Below, piece after piece: positions 8,977 to 16,679 of a stretch of 64,000 nucleotides of DNA. The notes under the pieces are model-generated. The model did not search any database. It was not told the origin of the DNA and was given only the letters and a program-made list of their open reading frames with translations. The stretch's first letter is position 1. Each line of letters begins with the position of its first letter. Origin of the DNA: Devosia indica (GTDB lineage Bacteria > Pseudomonadota > Alphaproteobacteria > Rhizobiales > Devosiaceae); contig NZ_PYVZ01000003.1 in the NCBI RefSeq assembly GCF_003056405.1, positions 248,001-312,000 on the forward strand, written 5' to 3'. The position numbers and the translations under genes were made by a program.

Positions 8977-9792
8977 TCAGGCCGCCGGATTTTTGGGCGG
9001 AACATCCTTTAGATGATCGAGCAGATAGGCCTGGGTCGCCGCATTGGCGACAATCAGGCATCCGGTCTGCTCGTAGATGTCCGCCCCCCTGCCCCACCAG
9101 TCCGAGACAACCCCGCCGGCTTCCTCGACCAGCAGAATGCCGGCGGCGGTGTCGACAAAACCAGTCTCCTCGAAATAGCCAGTCAGACGCCCGCAGGCGA
9201 CCCAAGCGCAGCTATTGGCGGCACTGCCCACGATCCGCACCGCCCCGATGGGGGCACGAATGGCGTCGAGCCGGGCATAGGCGCCCGGATGAAGCGAGAG
9301 GTTTGGTGTGGGCAGACCCGTACCGACGCACATCATGGCGATGTCGGTCGAGCGGCTGACCTGCAAGCGCTCGCCATTGAGAAAGGCGCCGCCCCCCTTC
9401 TTGGCGGTGAACATCTCGTCTGCGACCGGATCATAGACAAGACCGCACAAGGTCTGGTTGCCGCGCCGAAGCGCAATGGTGATGGTGTAGTGCTGGCCAT
9501 AGATGAAGTTGGTCGTCCCATCAATCGGGTCGACCAGCCAGCGATGGTCGGGATCAGACCCATCGACAGGGGCAAATTCTTCCCCGGTGAGGCTCCAGTC
9601 CGGATTGATCTCAAACAGGCGCTTGCGGATAAGCTGCTCGGATTGTCGATCGGCATCCGAGACAAAATCGCCCGGTCCCTTTATGCCGATCTCGAGATCG
9701 CGGAAATTCTTGAAATGGTTGAGGGTCAGCGCGCCGGCCTCGCGGGCCGCCCCGACCATCTGGTCGAGAATTCTGTCGTAATCAATGCTCAT
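8977..9792 (-). CDS. Inositol monophosphatase family protein
   Basis: Magnesium-dependent phosphatase of the IMPase/FBPase/CysQ superfamily, 271 residues. Metal-binding motifs are visible: GDFVSDAD, TGEEF, DPIDGTTNF (about residues 88-96) and a C-terminal WVACGRLTGYFE stretch. It could dephosphorylate inositol phosphate, histidinol phosphate or another sugar phosphate; sequence alone does not decide. It overlaps the upstream GDPD-like gene by four bases and closes the ABC operon, which suggests it acts on a product of that enzyme. Confidence 0.85.
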   Translation of the reverse strand: MSIDYDRILDQMVGAAREAGALTLNHFKNFRDLEIGIKGPGDFVSDADRQSEQLIRKRLFEINPDWSLTGEEFAPVDGSDPDHRWLVDPIDGTTNFIYGQHYTITIALRRGNQTLCGLVYDPVADEMFTAKKGGGAFLNGERLQVSRSTDIAMMCVGTGLPTPNLSLHPGAYARLDAIRAPIGAVRIVGSAANSCAWVACGRLTGYFEETGFVDTAAGILLVEEAGGVVSDWWGRGADIYEQTGCLIVANAATQAYLLDHLKDVPPKNPAA

Positions 9793-10625
9793 GAAAGCAG
9801 GGCTGCATGCAGCCCCTCCGGATCGTCGGTGGTTATTTGGTCAACCTTGAGCGCCAGCAGGCGCTCGACCTGTTCGAGGCTGGCCGGGGTGACCTGGCGA
9901 ATGGTCCAGGCGTCGATGCGCTTGCCCGCAGCATGAATGGGCGCGACGATGTCGAACCCGGCATCCTGCGCGGAAAGCACCAGCTCAAATGCCAGGTAGA
10001 TCATGTCGGCCCGCGGTGCGGCGATCAGGGCGTCCCCAATGAAACTGGCGAAATCGCCCGTGGCCTGAAGCCGCGCCAGGGATTCGCCATAGCAGGGATC
10101 ATACCCCGTCTTGAGCGCTGGTACGGCGCTGGACAATGCTCGGATGGCGCCGATGTCGCCGCCCGAGAGGATAAAGGCATCCGCCACGGGCCCGACGCTA
10201 TCGGCGAAATTGGCAATGGTCAGCTCATCCAGCGCCGCCAGCTCTTCCTTGAAATCGAGCTGCAGCATCGCCCCTTGCTGAGGCGGCTGCTCGGCCAGCA
10301 AGGCGCACAGATCTTCGAGCCGCAATATCTTGTCGGGCAGGATGGCGCCGTCATTGTCGCGCAGGTGCAGGCTGCGCAGCACTTCGGCCGAGGTCTCGCG
10401 CACCAGACCTGTACCTGTCGTTTCCTTGTCCAGCTCGAAATTGTGCAGCACGGCGCAGCCGTGATCGGCATGAATGACCAGATCCACTTCCACGCTGGCC
10501 CCCAGGCGCATGCCCTCGAGAATGCGGGTGCCGGTAAAGACCGGATCGGTGACCTTGCGGCGGGCGCGGTGCCATTTCAGCCAGGTGCGGTGGCCGTTCC
10601 GGTCGATATGGAGCGGATGGGCCAT
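9789..10625 (-). CDS. Glycerophosphodiester phosphodiesterase-family protein
   Basis: A 278-residue GDPD-like TIM-barrel protein. The family HRG motif appears as KWHRARRK, the metal EVD as ASVEVDLV, and the HD motif as VLHNFELD. Both catalytic histidines are therefore kept, but HRG and HD are each altered at the second or third residue, so specificity may differ from ordinary GDPD. The C-terminus (IDAWTIRQVTP, VDQITTDDPEGL) is typical. The ATG at 10625 begins one base after the stop of the ABC ATPase; an upstream extension would run inside that gene. Confidence 0.78.
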   Translation of the reverse strand: MAHPLHIDRNGHRTWLKWHRARRKVTDPVFTGTRILEGMRLGASVEVDLVIHADHGCAVLHNFELDKETTGTGLVRETSAEVLRSLHLRDNDGAILPDKILRLEDLCALLAEQPPQQGAMLQLDFKEELAALDELTIANFADSVGPVADAFILSGGDIGAIRALSSAVPALKTGYDPCYGESLARLQATGDFASFIGDALIAAPRADMIYLAFELVLSAQDAGFDIVAPIHAAGKRIDAWTIRQVTPASLEQVERLLALKVDQITTDDPEGLHAALLS

Positions 10626-10626
10626 T

Positions 10627-11661
10627 TCAGCTCCGATAGACGCGTGCATTGTCACGATAGGCTGCCATGGCCTGGGGTTTGAGATTGACCTTCTGCCCGG
10701 CGCTGAAGAGATCGGGATGTGCGACCATGGCTTTGAGACGGGTGCCATCTCCCAGGTCGAGATCGACCAGGCCGTGGGTGCCGTAGTCGGTCACCCGGTG
10801 TACCTGCGCCTCACCCGTTTCGGCCGCTTCCAGGTCCAGCGCTTCGGGGCGAATGGCCAGGGTGGCCGGGCCATCGGGGATCGGAATGTCGAGACCGAAA
10901 TCGGCCCGGGTGAACCGGCCATTGGATACCGCGCCATCAACCAGGTTCATCGTGCCGATGAAGCCGGCCACGAAGGGGGTCTGAGGCTCGCGATAGACCA
11001 CATCCGGGCGGTCGATCTGCTCGGTGCGGCCGTCGCGCATGACGACAATGCGATCGGCCATGGCGAGCGCCTCGTCCTGACCGTGGGTAACGAACAGGGT
11101 CGTGATCTTGAGGCGCTGCTGGATATCGCGAACTTCCTCGCGCAGCCGCTCGCGCAAATGCTGGTCGAGGCTGGCAAAGGGTTCGTCGAGCAGGAGAATC
11201 TTGGGCTCAAGCACGAGCGACCGGGCCAGCGCCACGCGCTGCTGCTGCCCGCCCGAGAGCTGGTTGACACCGCGTGTGCCATAGCCAGCCAAGCCGACCA
11301 GTTCGAGCACGGCTTCGACCTTCTCGGTGATCTGGTCCTGCGGCAGGCCGCGCAGTTTCAGACCAAAGGCCAGGTTCTTGAACACATTCATATGGGTCCA
11401 GAGCGCATGGCTCTGAAACACCATGCCGGTCGGCCGGCGCTCGGGCGGAAGATGGGTGATGTCGTCGCCATCGATGGTCATCAGGCCCGAGGTGGGCCGT
11501 TCGAACCCGCCGACCATGCGCAGCAGGGTCGACTTGCCGGAGCCGGAGGGGCCGAGCAGGCAGACAAGCTCGCCGTTCGCCACTTCGAGCGAGAAATTGT
11601 CCACAGCGACGGTCGGGCCGGCGAAGATCTTGGAGACGTCGGTAATTTTCAGAACGGACAT
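10627..11661 (-). CDS. ABC transporter ATP-binding protein (FbpC/PotA type)
   Basis: The 344-residue ATPase has Walker A GPSGSGKST, signature LSGGQQQR, Walker B ILLLDEPFASLD and the switch histidine in FVTHGQDEA. The region after about residue 235 is a TOBE-type regulatory domain. It powers the importer encoded just upstream. The ATG at 11661 (MSVLKITDVS) is preferred because the protein core begins at once and the gap from the permease stop is 10 bases. Confidence 0.9.
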   Translation of the reverse strand: MSVLKITDVSKIFAGPTVAVDNFSLEVANGELVCLLGPSGSGKSTLLRMVGGFERPTSGLMTIDGDDITHLPPERRPTGMVFQSHALWTHMNVFKNLAFGLKLRGLPQDQITEKVEAVLELVGLAGYGTRGVNQLSGGQQQRVALARSLVLEPKILLLDEPFASLDQHLRERLREEVRDIQQRLKITTLFVTHGQDEALAMADRIVVMRDGRTEQIDRPDVVYREPQTPFVAGFIGTMNLVDGAVSNGRFTRADFGLDIPIPDGPATLAIRPEALDLEAAETGEAQVHRVTDYGTHGLVDLDLGDGTRLKAMVAHPDLFSAGQKVNLKPQAMAAYRDNARVYRS

Positions 11662-11671
11662 ACTTGTTTCC

Positions 11672-12526
11672 CTAGCCGCCAAAACCGCGGGCGAAGGCGC
11701 CACCGCCAATGACGCGGCGGGCGAACATGAGAGCGATGAAGGAGGGCACCCACAGCATCACCGAGAGCACGGCGCCATATTGGATGACCATCTGATTGTT
11801 GATGAAGGAGATCATCAGCACCGGCATGGTGCGGATGCCCGGGGCCCCGATCAGCCAGGCGCCTTCGGTCTCGTAGAAGGTGCCAACGAAGCTGAGCAGC
11901 ACGGCAGCGGCAATGGTCGGTCCGGCCTGTGGCAGGGTGATCGACCAGAACACCCGGAAGGGCCCGGCCCCCACATCCCGCGCCGCTTCTTCCATGCGCC
12001 GGTCCACCGACTGGAAAGCGGCAACAGGAATCCAGATCATGAACAGCAGCGTGCCAACGAGCTGGATCAGCACCACGCCCCAGAAAGTGCCGATCAGATT
12101 GAGTTGCAGGAAGATCGCGGCGATGGCGATCAGCAGCCCGAATTTGGGGAAGGCATGGCCGGCCAGGAACGAGAAGAACAATACATTGCGACCCGGAAAG
12201 CTGAGGCGCGCAAAGGCATAGGCCGCCGGCAGGCAGATGGCCGCCGAAAGCAGCGTGACGACGGTGGAGAGCTGCAGGCTCAGGGTCAGTGCGCTCCACA
12301 CGTCGGCCCGGGTCAGGGTCTGGTTCCAGAACCGGAGGCCGAATTGCTGCGGGATGACATTGGGATAGCGCCAGACCTCGGTGAAGGCCCAGACACCGAC
12401 CACCAGCAGCGGCACGATGACCGCCGCTGAAAGGGCCACGGCAAAGATAATGCCCGTCCAGTCGGTGGGCGCGCGAACCAGGGCCGGACGGCGGGTGGCG
12501 AGCGTGGCGGGAGCAAGCTGTTCCAT
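11672..12526 (-). CDS. ABC transporter permease
   Basis: Inner-membrane permease of 284 residues with about six hydrophobic segments and the cytoplasmic EAA loop MEEAARDVGAGPFRVFWSITLP near residue 175, which docks on the ATPase. Begins one base after the stop of the first permease. The start MEQLAPATL was chosen over an upstream frame extension because it follows that stop directly. Confidence 0.88.
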   Translation of the reverse strand: MEQLAPATLATRRPALVRAPTDWTGIIFAVALSAAVIVPLLVVGVWAFTEVWRYPNVIPQQFGLRFWNQTLTRADVWSALTLSLQLSTVVTLLSAAICLPAAYAFARLSFPGRNVLFFSFLAGHAFPKFGLLIAIAAIFLQLNLIGTFWGVVLIQLVGTLLFMIWIPVAAFQSVDRRMEEAARDVGAGPFRVFWSITLPQAGPTIAAAVLLSFVGTFYETEGAWLIGAPGIRTMPVLMISFINNQMVIQYGAVLSVMLWVPSFIALMFARRVIGGGAFARGFGG

Positions 12527-12527
12527 C

Positions 12528-13412
12528 TTACTTCCCCTGATTGCGTGCGACCGAGCGCACATAGAACAGCCCGAAGGCGATGCAGAAGCAGAAGGTGATA
12601 ACCGCCTGCGTGATCGCATTGAGCGGGTCGTTCACCTCGCGGAAAGTGCGGTTCATGAACGGACCCATCATTTCGGGCGAGGCCGGCCCCAGCAGGTAGG
12701 GCAGCGTGAAGGACGAGAAGATGCCCAACACGGCAAAGGATATGGCCACCAGCACCGAATTGGAGATGCGGGGCAGAATGATGTGCCAGAACACCTGGAA
12801 GCGATTGGCGCCGACATCGCGCGCGGCCTCGATCGCCTGGTTGGCAACATTGCCCAGGCCCGAAAGCAGGATCAGCACGGTGAGCGGGATATTGTCCCAC
12901 ACCAGGCCGATCACCGGCCCCCAGGGGGTGAGATAGGGTGTGCGGATCTTGGGCAGGCCGACCGAATTGAGAATGATGTCGACCATGCCATTGGGGCCCA
13001 GCACGCGGATGAAGGCATAGGCCAGGATGATCGAGGGCACGAACATGGGAAAGATCGCCATGGCCTGCACATAGGCAGGCAGCCGCCCGGCCGAGAAGCG
13101 CAGGTAGAGCGAAATGGGCAGACAGATCACCAGCAGCAGGATGGCGCACATCAGCGTCGTCCAAAGCGTAATCGTCAGATTGTTGATCGAATACTGGTCG
13201 GAAAAGAAGAAGACATAGCTGTCGAGATTGAAGCCGATGGCACCGGTTTCATCCGGGCGCCACAGGGTGCGGAAAATGGCGTTGATGATCGGCCAGATCA
13301 CCAGCCAGGCGACCAGGAAAACCGGAATGGCGACGAGCAGGAGGCCATGTGGCCTCCTGCTGTCATTACTGTCGATAAGCGGCCGTGGTGCCGCCGGAGC
13401 CGCGTCGGTCAC
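12528..13412 (-). CDS. ABC transporter permease
   Basis: Inner-membrane permease of 294 residues, with hydrophobic segments from GLLLVAIPVFLVAWLVIW onward and the EAA loop IEAARDVGANRFQVFWHIILP near residue 195. Its start overlaps the stop of the binding-protein gene by four bases. Together with the next permease it forms the heterodimeric channel of an FbpB/PotBC-type importer. Confidence 0.88.
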   Translation of the reverse strand: MTDAAPAAPRPLIDSNDSRRPHGLLLVAIPVFLVAWLVIWPIINAIFRTLWRPDETGAIGFNLDSYVFFFSDQYSINNLTITLWTTLMCAILLLVICLPISLYLRFSAGRLPAYVQAMAIFPMFVPSIILAYAFIRVLGPNGMVDIILNSVGLPKIRTPYLTPWGPVIGLVWDNIPLTVLILLSGLGNVANQAIEAARDVGANRFQVFWHIILPRISNSVLVAISFAVLGIFSSFTLPYLLGPASPEMMGPFMNRTFREVNDPLNAITQAVITFCFCIAFGLFYVRSVARNQGK

Positions 13413-14560
13413 GAGTTGCGGTCGACGTTGGGAGCGACGTTGCGGTACCAGCCATCATTGATGGCGCCATCCCAGGCCCCGCCGGGGAAGGTCGGGATGG
13501 TGGTGGGCACGATATCGGCAAAACGCTCGCGCAGCTCGGGCGAGACATAGTCCCAGCTCACGCCGGGGAAGCCGCCCAGTTCGGTCAGGATGGCGCTCTG
13601 GATTTCTTCGGACAGGATGAAATCGGCCAGCTTGAGCGAGGCATCGCGGTTGACGCCATTCTCGATGACGATGGAGCGGGTGAAGCCGCCGGCCAGCGCC
13701 AGATCCTGAAGCTGCACCAGACCCGTATCGGCGGGCAGAACGCCCTGATCGATGGCCTGCAGCACCTGGTCGGACCAGACCGGGGTCATGGTGACCACAC
13801 CCTGCGCCAGAAGCTGGATCGACTGGGTATTGCCCGAGGAGTAGGCGCCGTTGTCATAGAGCGAGGGGGCGAGATCGGCGAGAATGTCCCAGGTCTTGGT
13901 CAGGGCTTCGTTGCCGAATTCCTCGGTGTAGTTGTCGACGGTAAAGGCCGAAGGATCCAGGCCGTTGGCCTGGTGGATGGCGCGGCGCACGAAATTGCCG
14001 CCCGAGCCGCCCTTGTCGGGACGGTTATAGACGAACTGGCCGGGATTGGCCTTGATCCAGGCGACCAGGTCATCCCAGTTCTTTGGTGCATCGGCAGCGC
14101 TGAGCTTGGTGCTGTCATAGGCGAGCAGGACCTGAGACCCGCGATAGGGCAGCGAGTAGTCGCTCTCGATGGCCAGCGGGTTGATCTTGTCGTAGTTGGA
14201 CAGGCCAGCTTCCTTGATATTGGTGTAGATGCCCGCTTCAATGGCGCCGGCAGGCAGCAACGCATCGCCCGATTCAAAGAAATCGGCCTGCGGATCGGCG
14301 CCCTGCTGTTTGGCGGCCATGGCGCGCTCGCCAATGGCGATGATGCCTGCGCCATCGCCAGCATCGACCAGATTGATCGATACGCCCGGATTGGCGGCTT
14401 CGAAAGCCGGCTTGACCGTATTGGTCCAGAAGTCGAGGATGTTGCTGTCCGAGCTGGTGTACCAGTCGATCACGCCTTCAGCGGCGAAGGACATGCGGGG
14501 CAAAAGGGCCGAACCGGCCACAACACCCGCAGCGGAAATCATGAAGTCACGACGTTTCAT
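13409..14560 (-). CDS. Extracellular solute-binding protein with Tat signal
   Basis: The 383-residue periplasmic protein starts MKRRDFMISAAGVVAG, a twin-arginine signal peptide that ends near SFAAEG. The mature part begins VIDWYTSSDSN and resembles cluster D proteins of the FbpA/AfuA/putrescine type. The cargo is unknown. Because the operon also encodes a GDPD-like and an IMPase-like enzyme, a phosphodiester or sugar phosphate is my preferred guess, rather than iron. The ATG at 14560 is the one that puts the RR motif at residues 3-4. Confidence 0.87.
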   Translation of the reverse strand: MKRRDFMISAAGVVAGSALLPRMSFAAEGVIDWYTSSDSNILDFWTNTVKPAFEAANPGVSINLVDAGDGAGIIAIGERAMAAKQQGADPQADFFESGDALLPAGAIEAGIYTNIKEAGLSNYDKINPLAIESDYSLPYRGSQVLLAYDSTKLSAADAPKNWDDLVAWIKANPGQFVYNRPDKGGSGGNFVRRAIHQANGLDPSAFTVDNYTEEFGNEALTKTWDILADLAPSLYDNGAYSSGNTQSIQLLAQGVVTMTPVWSDQVLQAIDQGVLPADTGLVQLQDLALAGGFTRSIVIENGVNRDASLKLADFILSEEIQSAILTELGGFPGVSWDYVSPELRERFADIVPTTIPTFPGGAWDGAINDGWYRNVAPNVDRNS

Positions 14561-14789
14561 GTTTTTTCTCCCATCATGGCGACCGGGGCGGCCACCGCGC
14601 ATTAATATGCCGAATGCGGAGGCGGCGCGTCGGCAAGAACCGACATGACGAACCGGATCGGCACCGGATCGCCCGCCTCATGGGCCTCCTCCCTCTTCGC
14701 GTTGACGGACGGAAGGCGGTCCCAATCTCAAGTCGGGTTGCACCTGCCGCGATACGCCATCGCGAGAACAAGACAACACCGAATAGCGA

Positions 14790-14805
14790 TTGCACACAAG
14801 TGCAT
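14790..14805. promoter_or_regulatory. Putative LacI operator, proximal copy
   Basis: TTGCACACAAGTGCAT: arms TGCAC/GTGCA. It shares its first eight bases and its spacing with the second copy 78 bases away. The likely ligand is the LacI protein encoded next to it. Confidence 0.6.
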
Positions 14806-14867
14806 TTTTTCGCTCTGATGGATGCCTAGATAGGCGCGTCACATAACGCTTTGATGACAACACTGAA

Positions 14868-14883
14868 TTGCACACCTGTGCAA
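14868..14883. promoter_or_regulatory. Putative LacI operator, distal copy
   Basis: TTGCACACCTGTGCAA: perfect 7-bp arms TTGCACA/TGTGCAA around CC. The strength of the palindrome and the proximal copy make this the best-supported operator pair of the window. Confidence 0.65.
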
Positions 14884-15008
14884 AATATCACCGAACGCGT
14901 TGCAAGCCGTCACTCGAATGGCAGGAAACGGCGAATTTTTGTGCTGCCCGAGGGCTCTCAAGGCTCGGCCAGAACGATCCGCCGTCGCGCTCTGCAGAAG
15001 GCAATCCG

Positions 15009-16022
15009 CTAGTGCTTGCCGGGGCGAACAGATCGCCGCCAGACCGGGATCGGCTCGATCATGCGGCGCTCCGAAACAGCGCGTTGCGGCTGCAGCAACA
15101 AGTCGACCACCTCGTCAGCCATGGGGTTCAAGGGCTGCCGGAAAGTGGTCAATTGGTAGGATGCCCAGCCTGCCTGCTCGATGTCGTCAAACCCGACGAC
15201 GCAGAGATCATCGGGAATCTTGAGGCCGAAATCCTGCCGCGCCACATCCATGAAACCCAGAGCCAGCAGATCGGTCACGCAGAACACACCATCTGGCGCT
15301 TCGGATCGACCAAAGACCCGGCGCGCGGCCTCCTGACCGGACTCGTAGCTGGTCGGCCCGGCCTCAGTCACAACCACCTGCACCCCCTCGGCGGCGGCCG
15401 CTGCGACGAACACCTTTTCGCGCTCGACCAGGCTGGCCGTGTGCGCGTTTGAGGTGATCAGCCCCAAGCGCTCACACCCGGCCCGGCGCAACAGGAAGAG
15501 TGCCTCGCGCCCCGCCATGGCGTTGTCGACACCAAGATTGCTCGAGCCCTGCAGCCGCTCGTCGCGGTTGATCAGGATCACCTGCTGACCATTGGCGAGG
15601 CACGTTTCAATCAACGACGCGGGCGGGGTGCCGGAGAGCACCACGGTGGCGTCGGCCCGGTAGTTGAGGGTCTGGCGCAGCGCAGCAGAGACGCTTTCGG
15701 TATCGGTCTCGGTATTGATCACCATGGTAATCTTGCCCGAAGCCTGCAGCTTGCGCGTCAGCACATCGACCATGCGGGCGCGGATGGGCGTGGTCATATC
15801 GGCCACCACCAGGCAGACGATATTGCTGCGCTCGCGCAGGCCGCGCGCCAGATGATTGACGTGATAGCCCAGCGCATCGGCCGCCTCGAGCACCTTGCGC
15901 CGCGTAGCCTCGGAAACGCTGGCGCCATCGGTAAAGGTGCGCGAGACAGCCGAACGCGATACGCCGGCCCGATCAGCCACCATTTGCGCACTGACAAAGG
16001 ACGGGGGTTTCAAATCGCTCAT
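15009..16022 (-). CDS. LacI-family transcriptional regulator
   Basis: The 337-residue repressor has an N-terminal HTH (VSAQMVADRAGVSRSAVSRTF), a hinge LARGLRERSNIV and a periplasmic-binding-like ligand domain ending VGFDDIEQAGWASYQLTT. It lies upstream of the ABC/GDPD/IMPase operon on the same strand, with the operator pair between them, so it probably controls that operon. Confidence 0.9.
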   Translation of the reverse strand: MSDLKPPSFVSAQMVADRAGVSRSAVSRTFTDGASVSEATRRKVLEAADALGYHVNHLARGLRERSNIVCLVVADMTTPIRARMVDVLTRKLQASGKITMVINTETDTESVSAALRQTLNYRADATVVLSGTPPASLIETCLANGQQVILINRDERLQGSSNLGVDNAMAGREALFLLRRAGCERLGLITSNAHTASLVEREKVFVAAAAAEGVQVVVTEAGPTSYESGQEAARRVFGRSEAPDGVFCVTDLLALGFMDVARQDFGLKIPDDLCVVGFDDIEQAGWASYQLTTFRQPLNPMADEVVDLLLQPQRAVSERRMIEPIPVWRRSVRPGKH

Positions 16023-16088
16023 CGCCTAGCCCTGACACAGGTTGGCGGCGATAGTGAAGTGAAAATCGGCTCCGTCAAGCCATGCTGA

Positions 16089-16577
16089 CTAGATCGGCAA
16101 GACCCGCGAGAACTTCACTGCTCCAAGCGAAAAACTACTCTCGATATGTGCCACGCCATCGAGCTGGGTGAGCCTTTCGCGCAGAAAATGCTCATAGGAT
16201 TCGAGATCGGCGCAGACGACGCGGAGCAGGAAATCGAACTGCCCGGTCATCAGATAGCACTCCATCACCTCTGGCCAGCGACTGATCGCAGCGCCGAAGG
16301 CATCCAGGTTGCGCGCCCTTTGCTGCTCGAGCTTGATGGAAATGAAAACCGAGACCGGCAGGCCGACCGATTTCTGCTCGATATTGGCGCTATAGCCGGA
16401 AATGACACCGTCTCGCTCAAGCTGACGCAACCGGCGCAGGCAAGGCGAGGCGGACAGACCGACCTTGTCAGCCAGCGCCTGGACCGTCACGCGACCATCC
16501 TCCTGCAGCGCCCGGAGGAGCTTGCGATCAATAGGGTCGATTCCGGACTTGGTGGTTTCCGCCTCAGATTGCGCCAA
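16089..16577 (-). CDS. Lrp/AsnC-family regulator, MdeR-like
   Basis: The 162-residue Lrp protein has an HTH from IDPIDRKLLRALQEDGRVT to SASPCLRRLRQLE and a RAM domain after it. It is divergent from a homodimeric-type E1 gene 102 bases away. In Pseudomonas putida the mdeR regulator (Lrp family) accompanies mdeB, a 2-oxobutyrate dehydrogenase E1 homologous to AceE; the same pairing is seen here, so I infer amino-acid-derived 2-oxoacid sensing. Confidence 0.85.
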   Translation of the reverse strand: MAQSEAETTKSGIDPIDRKLLRALQEDGRVTVQALADKVGLSASPCLRRLRQLERDGVISGYSANIEQKSVGLPVSVFISIKLEQQRARNLDAFGAAISRWPEVMECYLMTGQFDFLLRVVCADLESYEHFLRERLTQLDGVAHIESSFSLGAVKFSRVLPI

Positions 16578-16650
16578 TTTTGCCGATATCCTGCTCAGAG
16601 TGCGAGATTGGCGATCAGATTAGACGGAAATCACCTTTGAGCAAGTTGTA

Positions 16651-16663
16651 ATGTCAGACATAT
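16651..16663. promoter_or_regulatory. Palindrome ATGTCAGACAT before the E1 gene
   Basis: ATGTC-A-GACAT is a perfect odd-centred palindrome about 18 bases before the E1 start codon, next to its Shine-Dalgarno. The 12-mer TGTCAGACATAT recurs exactly at 19123-19134 before the peptide importer. A GntR-type operator is possible. Confidence 0.4.
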
Positions 16664-16679
16664 CGATTGGAGGAGCGGT

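Larger units (their letters stand above)
14561..15008 (-). promoter_or_regulatory. Promoter and operator region of the LacI-controlled ABC operon
   Basis: This 448-base gap has no supportable gene. It holds two related palindromic sites (14790-14805 and 14868-14883) listed separately, surrounded by AT-richer sequence. I did not find a convincing paired -35/-10, but the promoter of the binding-protein operon must lie here or read through from lacI. Confidence 0.55.

Noticed and set aside
13409-14560. Ferric-iron binding protein FbpA
   Set aside because: The protein class fits, but the downstream GDPD-like and IMPase-like genes argue for an organic phosphate; I left the cargo open.
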